The position numbers and the translations under genes were made by a program. A stretch of 64,000 nucleotides of DNA, from NCBI RefSeq assembly GCF_001420995.1, contig NZ_CP012184.1, positions 4,634,501 through 4,698,500 of the forward strand, given 5' to 3'. The stretch is from Pseudonocardia sp. EC080619-01. Lineage in GTDB: Bacteria > Actinomycetota > Actinomycetes > Mycobacteriales > Pseudonocardiaceae. How positions within the stretch are numbered: the stretch's first letter is position 1; every line of letters begins with the position of its first letter. This document shows positions 54,304 to 62,493 of the stretch, in pieces. Below the pieces are notes generated by a model. The model was not told the origin of the DNA. It did no database searches and worked only from the letters and a program-made list of their open reading frames with translations.

Positions 54304-55058
54304 GCGAGCTCGCGCGCGAACCGTCGGTGCGGAGTGCCCCCGCCACCACCGCGATCCGGCTCGACGGGGTCGGCAAGACCTTCGTCGACGCCCGCACCGG
54401 TGCCCCGCAGACCGTCCTCGACGACTTCTCCCTCACCGTGTCCGAGGGCGAGCTGGTCGCGCTCGTCGGCGCCTCCGGGACCGGCAAGACGACCCTGCTG
54501 CACGTCGTCGCCGGTCTGACCACACCCGACCGCGGCACCGTCGAGGTCGGACACCCGCGGCTCGGCGTCGTGTTCCAGCAGCCCCGGCTGCTGGACTGGC
54601 TGCCGGTCCGGCAGAACGTCGTCCTGGCACTGGAGGCGGCGGGGCTGGACCCGGACGCCGCCGACGCCGTGCTCGAGGCCGTCGGTCTGACCGCGTACGC
54701 CGGGTCGTACCCGAGCGTGCTCTCCGGCGGGCAGCGGCAGCGGGTCGCGGTGGCCAGGGCGTTCGCCGTCGAGCCCGATCTCGTGCTGCTCGACGAGCCG
54801 TTCAGCGCCCTCGACGAGCTCACCGCCCGCAAGCTGCGGCTACTGCTGCAGGAGCTGTGGATGAGCCGTCCGCGCACCGGTTTGCTCGTCACCCACAACC
54901 CTCTCGAGGCGGCGCTGCTCGCCGACCGCGTGATCGTCCTGGCCGGGCGCCCCGCCCGGGTCGCCGCCGAGCACCGGATCGAGCGGGACCGGCCGCGTTC
55001 GGCCGAGGACCCGTACCTGTTCGACCTGCACACCCGCATCGTCGCCGCGCTCGCGTGA
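54300..55058 (+). CDS. SsuB/TauB-type ABC ATPase
   Basis: A 252-residue ATPase with Walker A GASGTGKTT, signature LSGGQRQR and Walker B LVLLDEPFSALD. Immediately after the stop a 20-bp segment (55045-55064) is duplicated at 55075-55094. The original operon continued into the gene now at 56574, but IS110 insertion separates them. Confidence 0.9.
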   Translation: MSELAREPSVRSAPATTAIRLDGVGKTFVDARTGAPQTVLDDFSLTVSEGELVALVGASGTGKTTLLHVVAGLTTPDRGTVEVGHPRLGVVFQQPRLLDWLPVRQNVVLALEAAGLDPDAADAVLEAVGLTAYAGSYPSVLSGGQRQRVAVARAFAVEPDLVLLDEPFSALDELTARKLRLLLQELWMSRPRTGLLVTHNPLEAALLADRVIVLAGRPARVAAEHRIERDRPRSAEDPYLFDLHTRIVAALA

Positions 55059-55124
55059 GCGGCGCGAATCAGCACCGCGCTCGCGTGAGCGGCGGCCCCA
55101 CCGGAAGGAATCCGAATGACCGTG

Positions 55125-56348
55125 TCAAGCCGCGATAGCGGGTTGTGGTGCGGTGATGGTGAACATCCTCCGGTCACGCAGCAGGGCCCACAGGACGTCG
55201 ACCAGGCGTCTGGCCAAGGCGAGCAGAGCCTGGGTATGAAGCATTCTTTCGCTGCGTTTGCGCTGGTAGAAGGCCCGGGACGGGCCATTGACCTTGAGGC
55301 TGGACAGTGCGGCCATGTAGAACACTCGCCGCAGGCGGCGGTTGTAGCGTCGTGGGCGACGCAGGTTCCCGCTGATCCGGCCGGAGTCCTGGGGCACCGG
55401 GACGAGTCCGGCGTAGGAGGCCAGCCGCCCTGGAGAGGTGAATCCGCCCAGTTCAGGGCCGACACCGCCGTGGGTGGCGGTGAGGAACTCCGCGCCCAGG
55501 ATGGGTCCGAGACCGGGCAGCGACTCGATGATCGCCGCGTCCGGGTGGGAGCGGAACACGGTGGTGATCAGCTTGTCGGTGTCCTTGATCTCCCGGTCGA
55601 GTTCCAGCAGTCGTCGGGCCAGGCCGGCAACAAGGATCGCGGTCCGCGTCTCGCTGGGCAGTGCCACGGTCTGGGCGTGGGCGACCTCGACCGCGGTGGC
55701 GGCCATCGCAGCAATACCCGGTGCCCACGCCCGATGGGCACGCAGGTACTCGATCACCCCTGCCTCGCCGGCGTCCCGGAGGGCCTGGGGTGTCTGGAAC
55801 CCGGTGACCAGCACCAGAGCGCTGCGGGTGGAATAGTCGAATGCCGCCTCGAGACCGGGAAAGATCGACCCGAGCAGGTCACGCAGCCGGTTGACCCCGC
55901 GCACCCAGTCGGCCATCAGGTCCTCGCGATGGGCCACGAGCCGGGCCAGTTCGGCAGTGGTCTCATCAGTGGCGGTGACCGTGGTGAGGTCGGCGCCGCG
56001 CATGCGGGCGGTCTCGGCGATGACCTTCGCGTCACGGGCGTCGGTCTTGGCCTCGCCCCGGAACACGCCGCTCATCCGGTCGACGACCCGACCGGGGACA
56101 TAGACCACCTGCTGGTCGGCCGCGGTGAGGACCACCTGCAGCAGCGCCGCATAGCTGCAGGTCAGGTCGATGGCCCACCGCACGTCCTGGGCCGCTTCCG
56201 CAGCGCGGGCCAGCAACGCCTCGATCGCGGCCTGGTCGTTGCTGACCTTGCGGGAGAACACCACCTTGCCGTCGGTATCGATCGCGCACGCATGGTGCGT
56301 CCTCTTCCCGACGTCGATCCCGATCCAGATCACTGGCCGTTGCGCCAC
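55125..56348 (-). CDS. IS110-family transposase
   Basis: A 407-residue DEDD recombinase. The N-terminal RuvC-like domain starts IWIGIDVGKRTHHA with the first catalytic Asp at residue 12, and TDARDAKVIA carries the distal acidic pair. The C-terminal Tnp_20 domain includes SLPGLGPILGAEFLTATHGG and FTSPGRLASYAGLVP. GTG 56348 was chosen for CAGGAG upstream; an ATG at 56387 is also in frame. The gene is full length and looks functional. The stop lies at the very edge of the element. Confidence 0.92.
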   Translation of the reverse strand: MAQRPVIWIGIDVGKRTHHACAIDTDGKVVFSRKVSNDQAAIEALLARAAEAAQDVRWAIDLTCSYAALLQVVLTAADQQVVYVPGRVVDRMSGVFRGEAKTDARDAKVIAETARMRGADLTTVTATDETTAELARLVAHREDLMADWVRGVNRLRDLLGSIFPGLEAAFDYSTRSALVLVTGFQTPQALRDAGEAGVIEYLRAHRAWAPGIAAMAATAVEVAHAQTVALPSETRTAILVAGLARRLLELDREIKDTDKLITTVFRSHPDAAIIESLPGLGPILGAEFLTATHGGVGPELGGFTSPGRLASYAGLVPVPQDSGRISGNLRRPRRYNRRLRRVFYMAALSSLKVNGPSRAFYQRKRSERMLHTQALLALARRLVDVLWALLRDRRMFTITAPQPAIAA

Positions 56349-56387
56349 GCGCAGGCTCCTGTCGTTGCAGGTCACGCCCGTGGACAA

Positions 56388-56573
56388 CCCGCCATCAGGT
56401 CCCTAATCAGCGACGGTCCGCACAGATCCGAATCAGTGGCCAGGCCTGTCCAGCACGACGGGGCGGCCATTCCTTCCGAGCCACCGAAGCGACAACACCT
56501 CATCAGCCACACCCCGTCGTCCCGGGCATCCGGGGCACCAACCCCGAACACCTACGACCTTAGGGAACATGAC
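56388..56573 (-). ncRNA. candidate IS110 bridge RNA region
   Basis: The non-coding end upstream of an IS110 transposase is known to encode the bridge RNA whose loops pair with target and donor DNA. These 186 bases have no ORF. They contain ATCCGAAT (near 56434), which also occurs in the target flank immediately left of the element (55110-55117, ATCCGAAT). The boundaries and structure are inferred. Confidence 0.5.
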
Positions 56574-57476
56574 ATGACCGAGCGTCCGAAGGTCACCATG
56601 GAGCTGCTCTCCCTGGTGTTCTCACTGCCCCAGCTCGTCGCCCAGGACGAGGGCTTCTTCGCCGACGAGGGCGTCGACGTCGAGTTCGTCACCAAGGCCT
56701 ACGCCGACGCCGGGGTCTCCCCGCTGGAGGACCACCAGCTGCTCAGCGCGTTCGGGCAGACGAAGTCGCACTTCGAGAGCGGCGAGGCATCGCTGTACCG
56801 GGCCTGCGAGTGGGGCCAGGTCCGGCGGGCCCAGGACACCACGGTCGGCGGCCGGGTCGTGTCCAAGCGGGCCGCCGTGAACGGCCAGGCGATCATGGTC
56901 CGCGGCGACCACCCGGCGACCCACCCGCAGGACCTCGCCGGCGTCACCGTGGCGGTGAACTTCCACCACGGCTCGCACTACGTCGCCCTGCAGACCCTGG
57001 AGGGCTTCCTGCCCCGCGAGGAGATCACCGTCGCGCACTACGGCGGGCCGCAGGTCCGGTTCGAGGCGCTGCGCGACGGCACCGTCGAGGCCGCCGCCCT
57101 GATGGAGCCGTGGATCACCCTCGCCGAGAAGCAGGGGTACAAGGTCCTCGCCGAGGCGTTCTACGTCGGCGCCGAGATCGCGAGCCCGCAGGTCGACGAG
57201 GACACCTACGCCCGGATCAACCGCGCGGTCGTCCGGGCCGTCGCGAAGATCAACGAGGACCCGCGGCCCTACCTGCACCACCTCACCGCGGAGATCCCGG
57301 CGGAGCTCGGCTCCGTCGAGCCGCACGAGATCCCGCTGGGCCGGCTGCGCTACGTCGACCCGGCGCCGTACCCGGAGGCGCAGTTCCAGCGCACCTACGA
57401 CTGGATGGTGTCCTGGGGACTCATCTCCGACGACCGGACCTTCGATGCGCTCGTGAAGAACCTGGTGGATGTCTGA
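56574..57476 (+). CDS. signal-less NMT1/SsuA-like binding-fold protein, paralogue 2
   Basis: A 300-residue cytoplasmic binding-fold protein related to that at 51361 (shared LPQLVAQDEGFFADEGVDVEF, CEWG, and HGSHYVALQTLEG against YTGSHYTALHLLEG). No signal peptide is present. ATG 56574 lies in the duplicated ATGACCG, so the IS insertion left the coding frame intact but moved the original ribosome site 1.46 kb away. Expression may now depend on readthrough or an IS-borne promoter. The role may be enzymatic or regulatory. Confidence 0.78.
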   Translation: MTERPKVTMELLSLVFSLPQLVAQDEGFFADEGVDVEFVTKAYADAGVSPLEDHQLLSAFGQTKSHFESGEASLYRACEWGQVRRAQDTTVGGRVVSKRAAVNGQAIMVRGDHPATHPQDLAGVTVAVNFHHGSHYVALQTLEGFLPREEITVAHYGGPQVRFEALRDGTVEAAALMEPWITLAEKQGYKVLAEAFYVGAEIASPQVDEDTYARINRAVVRAVAKINEDPRPYLHHLTAEIPAELGSVEPHEIPLGRLRYVDPAPYPEAQFQRTYDWMVSWGLISDDRTFDALVKNLVDV

Positions 57477-58632
57477 CGGGGCGACCGCCGTCGCGCGGCC
57501 ACGCCCGGGTGTCCGGGCGTGGCCGCTCTATGTCGGCGGCTTCCTCGGCCCGTACGCCAGCACCATGGTCACGCCGATGGTGCACGAGGTGGCGGTGGGG
57601 CTGCGTACGACACCGGAGGTCGCGGCCGCGGCCGTGACCACCTACATGTTCCCGTTCGCCGCGGTGATGCTGGTGTCCGGCACGCTCGCCGAGCGCTGGG
57701 GGCGGGCCCGCACCATGCAGCTGTCGCTGATCGCGTTCGTCGTCGCCTGCGCGTGCTGCGTGCTGGCCCCGACGATCGAGTGGTTCCTCGCCGCACGGGC
57801 GCTGCAGGGCGTCACCAACGCCTTCACGACCCCGCTGCTCGTCGCCGCGATCACCGATCTGGTGCCGCGGGCCGGCCTGGGGCGGGCGCTCGGGTTCTTC
57901 GCCGGGATGCAGGCCGCCGGGCAGGCGGCGAGCCCGCTGGTGTCCGGGCCGTCGGCGGTGCTGGACTGGCGGCTGGCGTTCGCGTTCCCCGCGCTGGTGG
58001 CGGTCGTGCTGGCGGTGCTGCCCCCGACGATGACGGCGGGCCCGCGCCCCACCGGCCCGCCCCCGGTACGGGCACTGCTGAACCGGAACCTGGCGCTCGC
58101 CTGCGCGTTGTCGTTCCTGTGCTACTTCGCGGCGGTGGGCCTCACCGTGCTGGCGATCCTGCGGGCCGAGGAGGACTTCGGGCTCGGCCCGTGGCAGCGC
58201 GGGGTGCTCGCGGCGGGGTTCGGCGTCGCCGGGCTGCTCGCGGCGCCACTGCTGGGCCGGCGGCTCGACGCGCTCGGCCCGTGGCGCACCGGGGTGCTGA
58301 TGAACCTGCTGCTCGCCGTCGGCCTCGTGGTCGCGGCGCTGGGACCGTCGGTGCTGCTGCTCGGGCTCGGGGTCGCCGCCGTCGGCGTCGCCGTCACCGG
58401 GCTGCGGACCACGGTCAACGCGATCGCCGCGACCAGCACGGACGGGAACCGGGCGGGGGCGGCGTCGCTGGCGCTGTCGTTCCAGTTCTTCGGCGGCGCG
58501 CTGGCGCCCCTGGTGTGGGTGCCGTTGCACGCCGCGGCCGGCGGCCTCGGCTTCGCCGCGACGGCACTGGCACCGCTGGTGGGTGTGGGCCTGGCGGCCC
58601 GTGAGTGGTTATCGCGGTCAGGACCGCGATAA
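57469..58632 (+). CDS. MFS transporter
   Basis: A 387-residue major facilitator with about 12 membrane helices. The motif A-like LAERWGRARTM is between helices 2 and 3. ATG 57469 overlaps the end of the binding-fold gene by 8 bases. The last 10 residues (REWLSRSGPR) and the stop are encoded by palindromic repeat copy 2, so the natural C-terminus has been replaced. It probably exports or imports an organosulfur product. Confidence 0.82.
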   Translation: MSDGATAVARPRPGVRAWPLYVGGFLGPYASTMVTPMVHEVAVGLRTTPEVAAAAVTTYMFPFAAVMLVSGTLAERWGRARTMQLSLIAFVVACACCVLAPTIEWFLAARALQGVTNAFTTPLLVAAITDLVPRAGLGRALGFFAGMQAAGQAASPLVSGPSAVLDWRLAFAFPALVAVVLAVLPPTMTAGPRPTGPPPVRALLNRNLALACALSFLCYFAAVGLTVLAILRAEEDFGLGPWQRGVLAAGFGVAGLLAAPLLGRRLDALGPWRTGVLMNLLLAVGLVVAALGPSVLLLGLGVAAVGVAVTGLRTTVNAIAATSTDGNRAGAASLALSFQFFGGALAPLVWVPLHAAAGGLGFAATALAPLVGVGLAAREWLSRSGPR

Positions 58633-58640
58633 CCACTCAC
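58601..58640. repeat. palindromic repeat copy 2
   Basis: GTGAGTGGTTATCGCGGTC, AG, then the exact reverse complement. It lies between convergent genes and contains the stop codons of both (MFS stop at 58630-58632, SfnB-like stop at 58639-58637), so it can also act as a bidirectional terminator. Confidence 0.92.
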
Positions 58641-59854
58641 GAGCCGGAGGCCCTCGCCCCGGCCGACCAGGCGTAGGGCAGGTCGGCGTCGTTGAGCAGG
58701 TGGTCCCCGACGGCCTGCAGCTTGTAGATCAGCGGGTTGTGCACCGAGATCGTGCGGGCGTTGCGCCAGTGCCGGTCCAGGCGCAGCCCCTCGGAGGTGA
58801 TCGAGGCGCCGCCGACCTCGAACAGCTGGGTCGTGGCGTCGAGCACCGACGGGATGATCACCGCCTGGGCCCGCGCCACGTCGAACTCGACCCGGTCCAG
58901 CTGCGCGGGGTCGTCGCCGCCGGCGGCGAACAGCCGGTCCAGCCGGCCGGCGACGTCCTCGACGAGCGTGCGCGCCGCGTACGCGGTCGACGACAGCCGG
59001 CCGATCACCTGCTGCACCAGCGGATCGTGCCGGGGCAGGTCCGCCGGGGCGTGGGTGAAGGTGCGGGTGCGGTCCCGGACCCAGGCCGCGACGTCGTCGG
59101 TCGCCCGCTGGGCGATGCCGGCGAGCACGGACAGCTGCACCAGCTGCAGGTACGACGTGCCCCAGGTCCGCCCGGCCGTCCCGTAGCCCGGTCCGAGCAC
59201 GCGGTCGTCGGGGACCGTGACGCCGTGGAACTCGGTGGTGCCGCTGGCGGTCAGGCGCTGCCCGAAACCGTCCCAGTCGTCGTGCTGGGTGATGCCGTCC
59301 GCGTCGGCGTCCACGAGCACCGACACGCGCTCGCCGTCGCGGTCGGCGGCGACCAGGATGTGGTCGGCGTACAGGCTGCCGGTGCTGTAGTACTTCGTCC
59401 CGTCGAGCCGCAGGTTCCCCTCCGTGCCGGTCAGCGTCGTCCGGTACCGGTCGATCGCGCCGACCCCGGGCTCGCTGATCGCGTTGCCGACGAGCACGCC
59501 GTCGGCGACCGCCCGCAGCCACCGCTCCCGCTCCGGGCCCGGCTCGGCGAGCAGGTGGTCCTCGACGAAGTACCAGTGCACGCGCAGCGCCTGCGGCAGG
59601 TTCGACTCGGCCGCGGCCAGGTCGACCAGCAGCCGGAACAGCTGGCGCACCGAGGCCCCGTGACCGCCGAGCCCGACCGGCACCCGCAACGCCCCGAAGC
59701 GGGCGGCCCGCAGCGCGGCGACCTCGTCGTGGGCCAGCGAGCGGTCCTGCTCGCGTCGCACGGCGCCCTCGGCGATCCGGGCGAGGACGGGGGCGAACAG
59801 CTCGTCGAGCTGCTCGTCGGTGGGGGCGGGTGCGGTGTGGGCCGTGGTCGTCAC
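58637..59854 (-). CDS. SfnB/DszC-like acyl-CoA dehydrogenase-fold monooxygenase
   Basis: A 405-residue flavoprotein of the acyl-CoA dehydrogenase fold. The group with SfnB and DszC is suggested by RVHWYFVEDHLL, GNAISEPGVGAIDRY, LRLDGTKYYSTGSLYADHI and RNARTISVHNPLIYKLQAVGDHLL (shown in part). These enzymes use FMNH2 or FAD to oxygenate sulfur compounds rather than dehydrogenating acyl-CoA. GTG 59854 follows a GAGAGG site. Leader peptide 5 is 151 bases upstream, placing it in the sulfur regulon. The final residues run into repeat copy 2. Confidence 0.85.
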   Translation of the reverse strand: MTTTAHTAPAPTDEQLDELFAPVLARIAEGAVRREQDRSLAHDEVAALRAARFGALRVPVGLGGHGASVRQLFRLLVDLAAAESNLPQALRVHWYFVEDHLLAEPGPERERWLRAVADGVLVGNAISEPGVGAIDRYRTTLTGTEGNLRLDGTKYYSTGSLYADHILVAADRDGERVSVLVDADADGITQHDDWDGFGQRLTASGTTEFHGVTVPDDRVLGPGYGTAGRTWGTSYLQLVQLSVLAGIAQRATDDVAAWVRDRTRTFTHAPADLPRHDPLVQQVIGRLSSTAYAARTLVEDVAGRLDRLFAAGGDDPAQLDRVEFDVARAQAVIIPSVLDATTQLFEVGGASITSEGLRLDRHWRNARTISVHNPLIYKLQAVGDHLLNDADLPYAWSAGARASGS

Positions 59855-60005
59855 GGGAGGTCCTCTCGACGGGGATGGCACCGGCGGGCGACGCGCCGGG
59901 GAGCGTGGTCACGGCCGGTGGGCGCACGGTGGCGCGGGGACGGGTGCGGACACGCCGGGGTCCACCGGGGTGGTGCCGCGATGCGCGTCGCGGGAGCCGG
60001 ACCGG

Positions 60006-60083
60006 TCAGCGGCGACACAGCGCGGACGCCACGCGCGCGAGCTCGATGTGCCCCCGCGTGGTCAGCGGTCCCGGGCCGGTCAT
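60006..60083 (-). CDS. leader peptide 5, upstream of the SfnB-like gene
   Basis: A 25-residue ORF from ATG 60083 to TGA at 60008-60006. The C-terminal part is LTTRGHIELARVASALCRR, with Cys third from last. The motif is relaxed to G-H-I-E-L. A TACCGT -10-like box lies 8-14 bases before the ATG, so the mRNA probably starts at or near the initiation codon. The gap 59855-60005 would hold the attenuator. Confidence 0.8.
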   Translation of the reverse strand: MTGPGPLTTRGHIELARVASALCRR

Positions 60084-60153
60084 GCCCGCGACGGTAGCCG
60101 CCGTGATCGGGGAACCCAAGGTGTCGCCGTCGTCGTTCTGCCTGGTGGGAGGG

Positions 60154-60165
60154 GTGTTCGGACAC
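60154..60165 (-). promoter_or_regulatory. palindromic motif upstream of leader peptide 5
   Basis: GTGTCCGAACAC on the minus strand, 71 bases before the leader start. The near-identical GTGTCCGGACAC is 69 bases before leader peptide 1. Confidence 0.5.
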
Positions 60166-60192
60166 CCGGGCCGGCCGTGTGGGTGGTCGTCG

Positions 60193-62486
60193 TCAGTCGG
60201 CACGGGTCGCCGCGTCCTCCGTCACGGCCCGTACGACGCCGGTCGGTACGGCCCGCTCCCCGGGCCGGTAGGTGACCGCCCGCAGGTCGCCGGTGAACCG
60301 GAACACCCCGCGGCGCCGCCGCAGCTCCCAGGACACCGGCCCGCGGGCGTCGCGGCCCACCGAGATGCCGGTCCACGGTGCCATCCCGGTCAGCGCCCAC
60401 CGGTCGCGCAGCTCCGTGACCGGCGCACCGTCCGCGGAGACGGCGAGGTGCCAGCGCAGGTCCGCGGTGGCGGTGACGGCCAGCGTCACCGAGCGGACGC
60501 CGTCCGGCACCGGTCCGTACGCATTCGACACCCGGCCACCGGAGTTGTGCAGCAACAGGATCTGCCCGTCCTCGACGGCGACGAGGTAGCCGCCGAACGC
60601 GTCCCCGTGCGCGACCAGGACACCCTCGTCGCCGGCGGCGAGTCCGCCGAGCTCGATCCCGGCCTCGAACGACCGGAACGCGATCAGCTGCGCGGACCGG
60701 TAGCGCTCCAGCACCGGTGTCCCCGCGAGGATGCGCACCGGCTCGGCCAGCCGGGCCTCACCCGGCCGCCGGACGGCGAGATCGGCCCGGTCGAGCAGCG
60801 GGAACACCGAGTTCGCCCAGGCCGCCTCCTCCCACGCGGCGGCGAGCTCGGCGACCCGCTCCGGGTACGTCGCGGACAGGTCGTCCAGCTCGGCGGGGTC
60901 GGTACGCACGTCGTGGAGCGCCCAGACCGGGGCGTCGATGTCGGCGCCCGGCTCGTGCCGTGCCAGGAGCTTCCAGCCGTCGCGGTAGTAGCCGCGGTGG
61001 CCGCCCATCTCGGCGTACTGCTCGCGGTGCGGGCTCACGTCGGTCTCGCCGCGCAGGAACGCGCCGAGGTCGGTGCCGTCCGGCTCCACGGTGGGGACGC
61101 CGGCCCGCTCGGCGAGCCACTCCACCCCGGCCAGCGCCAGCAGCGTCGGGGCGAGGTCGGTGACGTAGGTGTAGTCGTGGCGCAGCCCGCCCGACGGCGG
61201 CCCGGCCGGCCAGGAGACCAGCAGGGGTACCCGCACCCCGCCGGCGTAGGTCTGTCCCTTGTAGAAGCGGAACGGCGTGTTCGAGACCTGCCCCCAGCCA
61301 CGGGGGTAGTGCACCCCGAGCTCCTCGGTGCCGATGAGCGCCTCGTCGTGGTCGACGTCGTGCTCCCAGTCCGCCGGCACCGGGTGGTGCACGAACCGGG
61401 TGAGGTAGCTGCGGGTGCCCTCGGCACCGCCCTCCGCGGTGGCGCCGTTGTCCGAGGTGAAGACGATGATCGTGTCGTCGAGCTCGCCGAGCGACTCCAG
61501 CAGTGCGGTGATCCGGCCGAGCGAGGCGTCCACCCCGGACACCATCGCGGCGTAGACCTCCATGTAGCGGGCGTAGCGGCGCCGCTCGTCGTCGGTCAGC
61601 GAGTCCCAGGCCGCGACGTCGTGGCCGGGCTCGGGGTTGCGCGGAGCCTGCCGGGTCCCGGGCGGGAACAGTCCCCGCTCGAGCTGGCGGGCGAACCGGG
61701 CCTCGCGGATGGTGTCCCACCCGGCGGCGTAGCGGCCCTCCTGCTCCGCGACGTCGGCGGCCGGTGCCTGCAGCGGCCCGTGCATCGCGACGTGCGCGAG
61801 GTAGAGCAGGAACGGCTTGGTCGCGTCGTGCGCACGCAGCTCGGAGACCATCGCGACCGCGCGGTCGGTGAGGTCCTCGGTGACGTGGTACCCGGGCGGG
61901 TACTCGTCGACGTCGAGGGCGTGCTCGTCGACGGTGACCTGGTTCGGGTGGAAGTAGGAGTTCAGGCCCTCCAGCGAGCCGTGGTACCGGTCGAACCCGC
62001 GCCGGGTCGGCCACGAGTCGCGCGGGCGCCCGGGAGCGAGGTTCGCGTCCCGGACCAGGTGCCACTTGCCGACGGCGAAGGTCGCGTACCCGCCCGCCCG
62101 CAGGCTCTCGGCGAGGGTGGCGACGTCGTCGCCCAGCTCCAGCCGCATGCCGGGGAACCCGGGATCGGCGTTGGCGACCCAGCCGAACCCGGCGCGGTGC
62201 GGGTTGAGCCCGGTGAGCAGCGCGGCCCGGGCAGGCGAGCAGAGCGGGGCGGTGTGGTGGTTCGACAGTGTCAGGCCCCGCGCGGCGAGCCGGTCCAGGT
62301 GCGGGTGGGGATCTCCGAGCCGAACGGGCCGATGTCGCTGTAGCCCATGTCGTCGACGACGACCACGACGACGTTCGGCCCGCGCCGCCGCGGCGGCTCC
62401 GGCGGCCACGAGCGGGTCGCGGTCGCGATGGTGCGGCCTCCGGCCCGTGAGTGGTTATCGCGGTCAGGACCGCGATAACCACTCAC
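60193..62486 (-). pseudogene. arylsulfatase, apparently frameshifted and with displaced start
   Basis: A sulfatase of about 760 residues. The formylglycine-type motif CSPAR (HTAPLCSPARAALLTG) is intact. The N-terminal sulfatase strand NVVVVVVDDMGYSDIGPFGS is in a different frame from the rest. One missing C at 62303-62305 (CCCACCCGC where CCCACCCCGC is expected) breaks the frame between SEIPT and PHLDRL. The only start codon upstream of the strand is a GTG inside palindromic repeat copy 3. It would release sulfate from sulfate esters; as read, a full-length product is unlikely. A sequencing error would restore it. Confidence 0.75.
62447..62486. repeat. palindromic repeat copy 3
   Basis: GTGAGTGGTTATCGCGGTC, AG, exact reverse complement, in the short gap between two minus-strand genes. 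On the minus strand it offers GTG as the only start codon available to the sulfatase N-terminus. Confidence 0.92.
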
Positions 62487-62493
62487 GGGGGGA

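Larger units (their letters stand above)
55116..56580 (-). mobile_element. IS110-family insertion sequence inside the sulfur operon
   Basis: The transposase gene plus a 186-base non-coding end, flanked by 7-bp direct repeats ATGACCG at 55116-55122 and 56574-56580; repeat-to-repeat distance is 1458 bases. The left flank GGAAGGAATCCGA is a perfect Shine-Dalgarno spacer for the ATG of the gene that now starts at 56574, so the element landed at its start codon. IS110 elements usually make no target duplication, so the repeat may be the shared donor/target core. The boundary is uncertain by a few bases. Confidence 0.85.

Noticed and set aside
51361..57476. DszB desulfinase identity for the two signal-less binding-fold proteins
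   Set aside because: The position matching the DszB catalytic Cys27 is Leu or another residue in both, so I keep only the fold-level assignment.
55116..57476. The 786-residue plus-strand ORF spanning the IS element as a real protein
   Set aside because: Its first 486 codons are antisense to the transposase. The frame is open only because the insertion length is a multiple of three.
62409..62409. GTG 62409 as the true sulfatase start
   Set aside because: Starting there places the conserved sulfatase N-terminal strand out of frame and gives an Arg-rich nonsense N-terminus.
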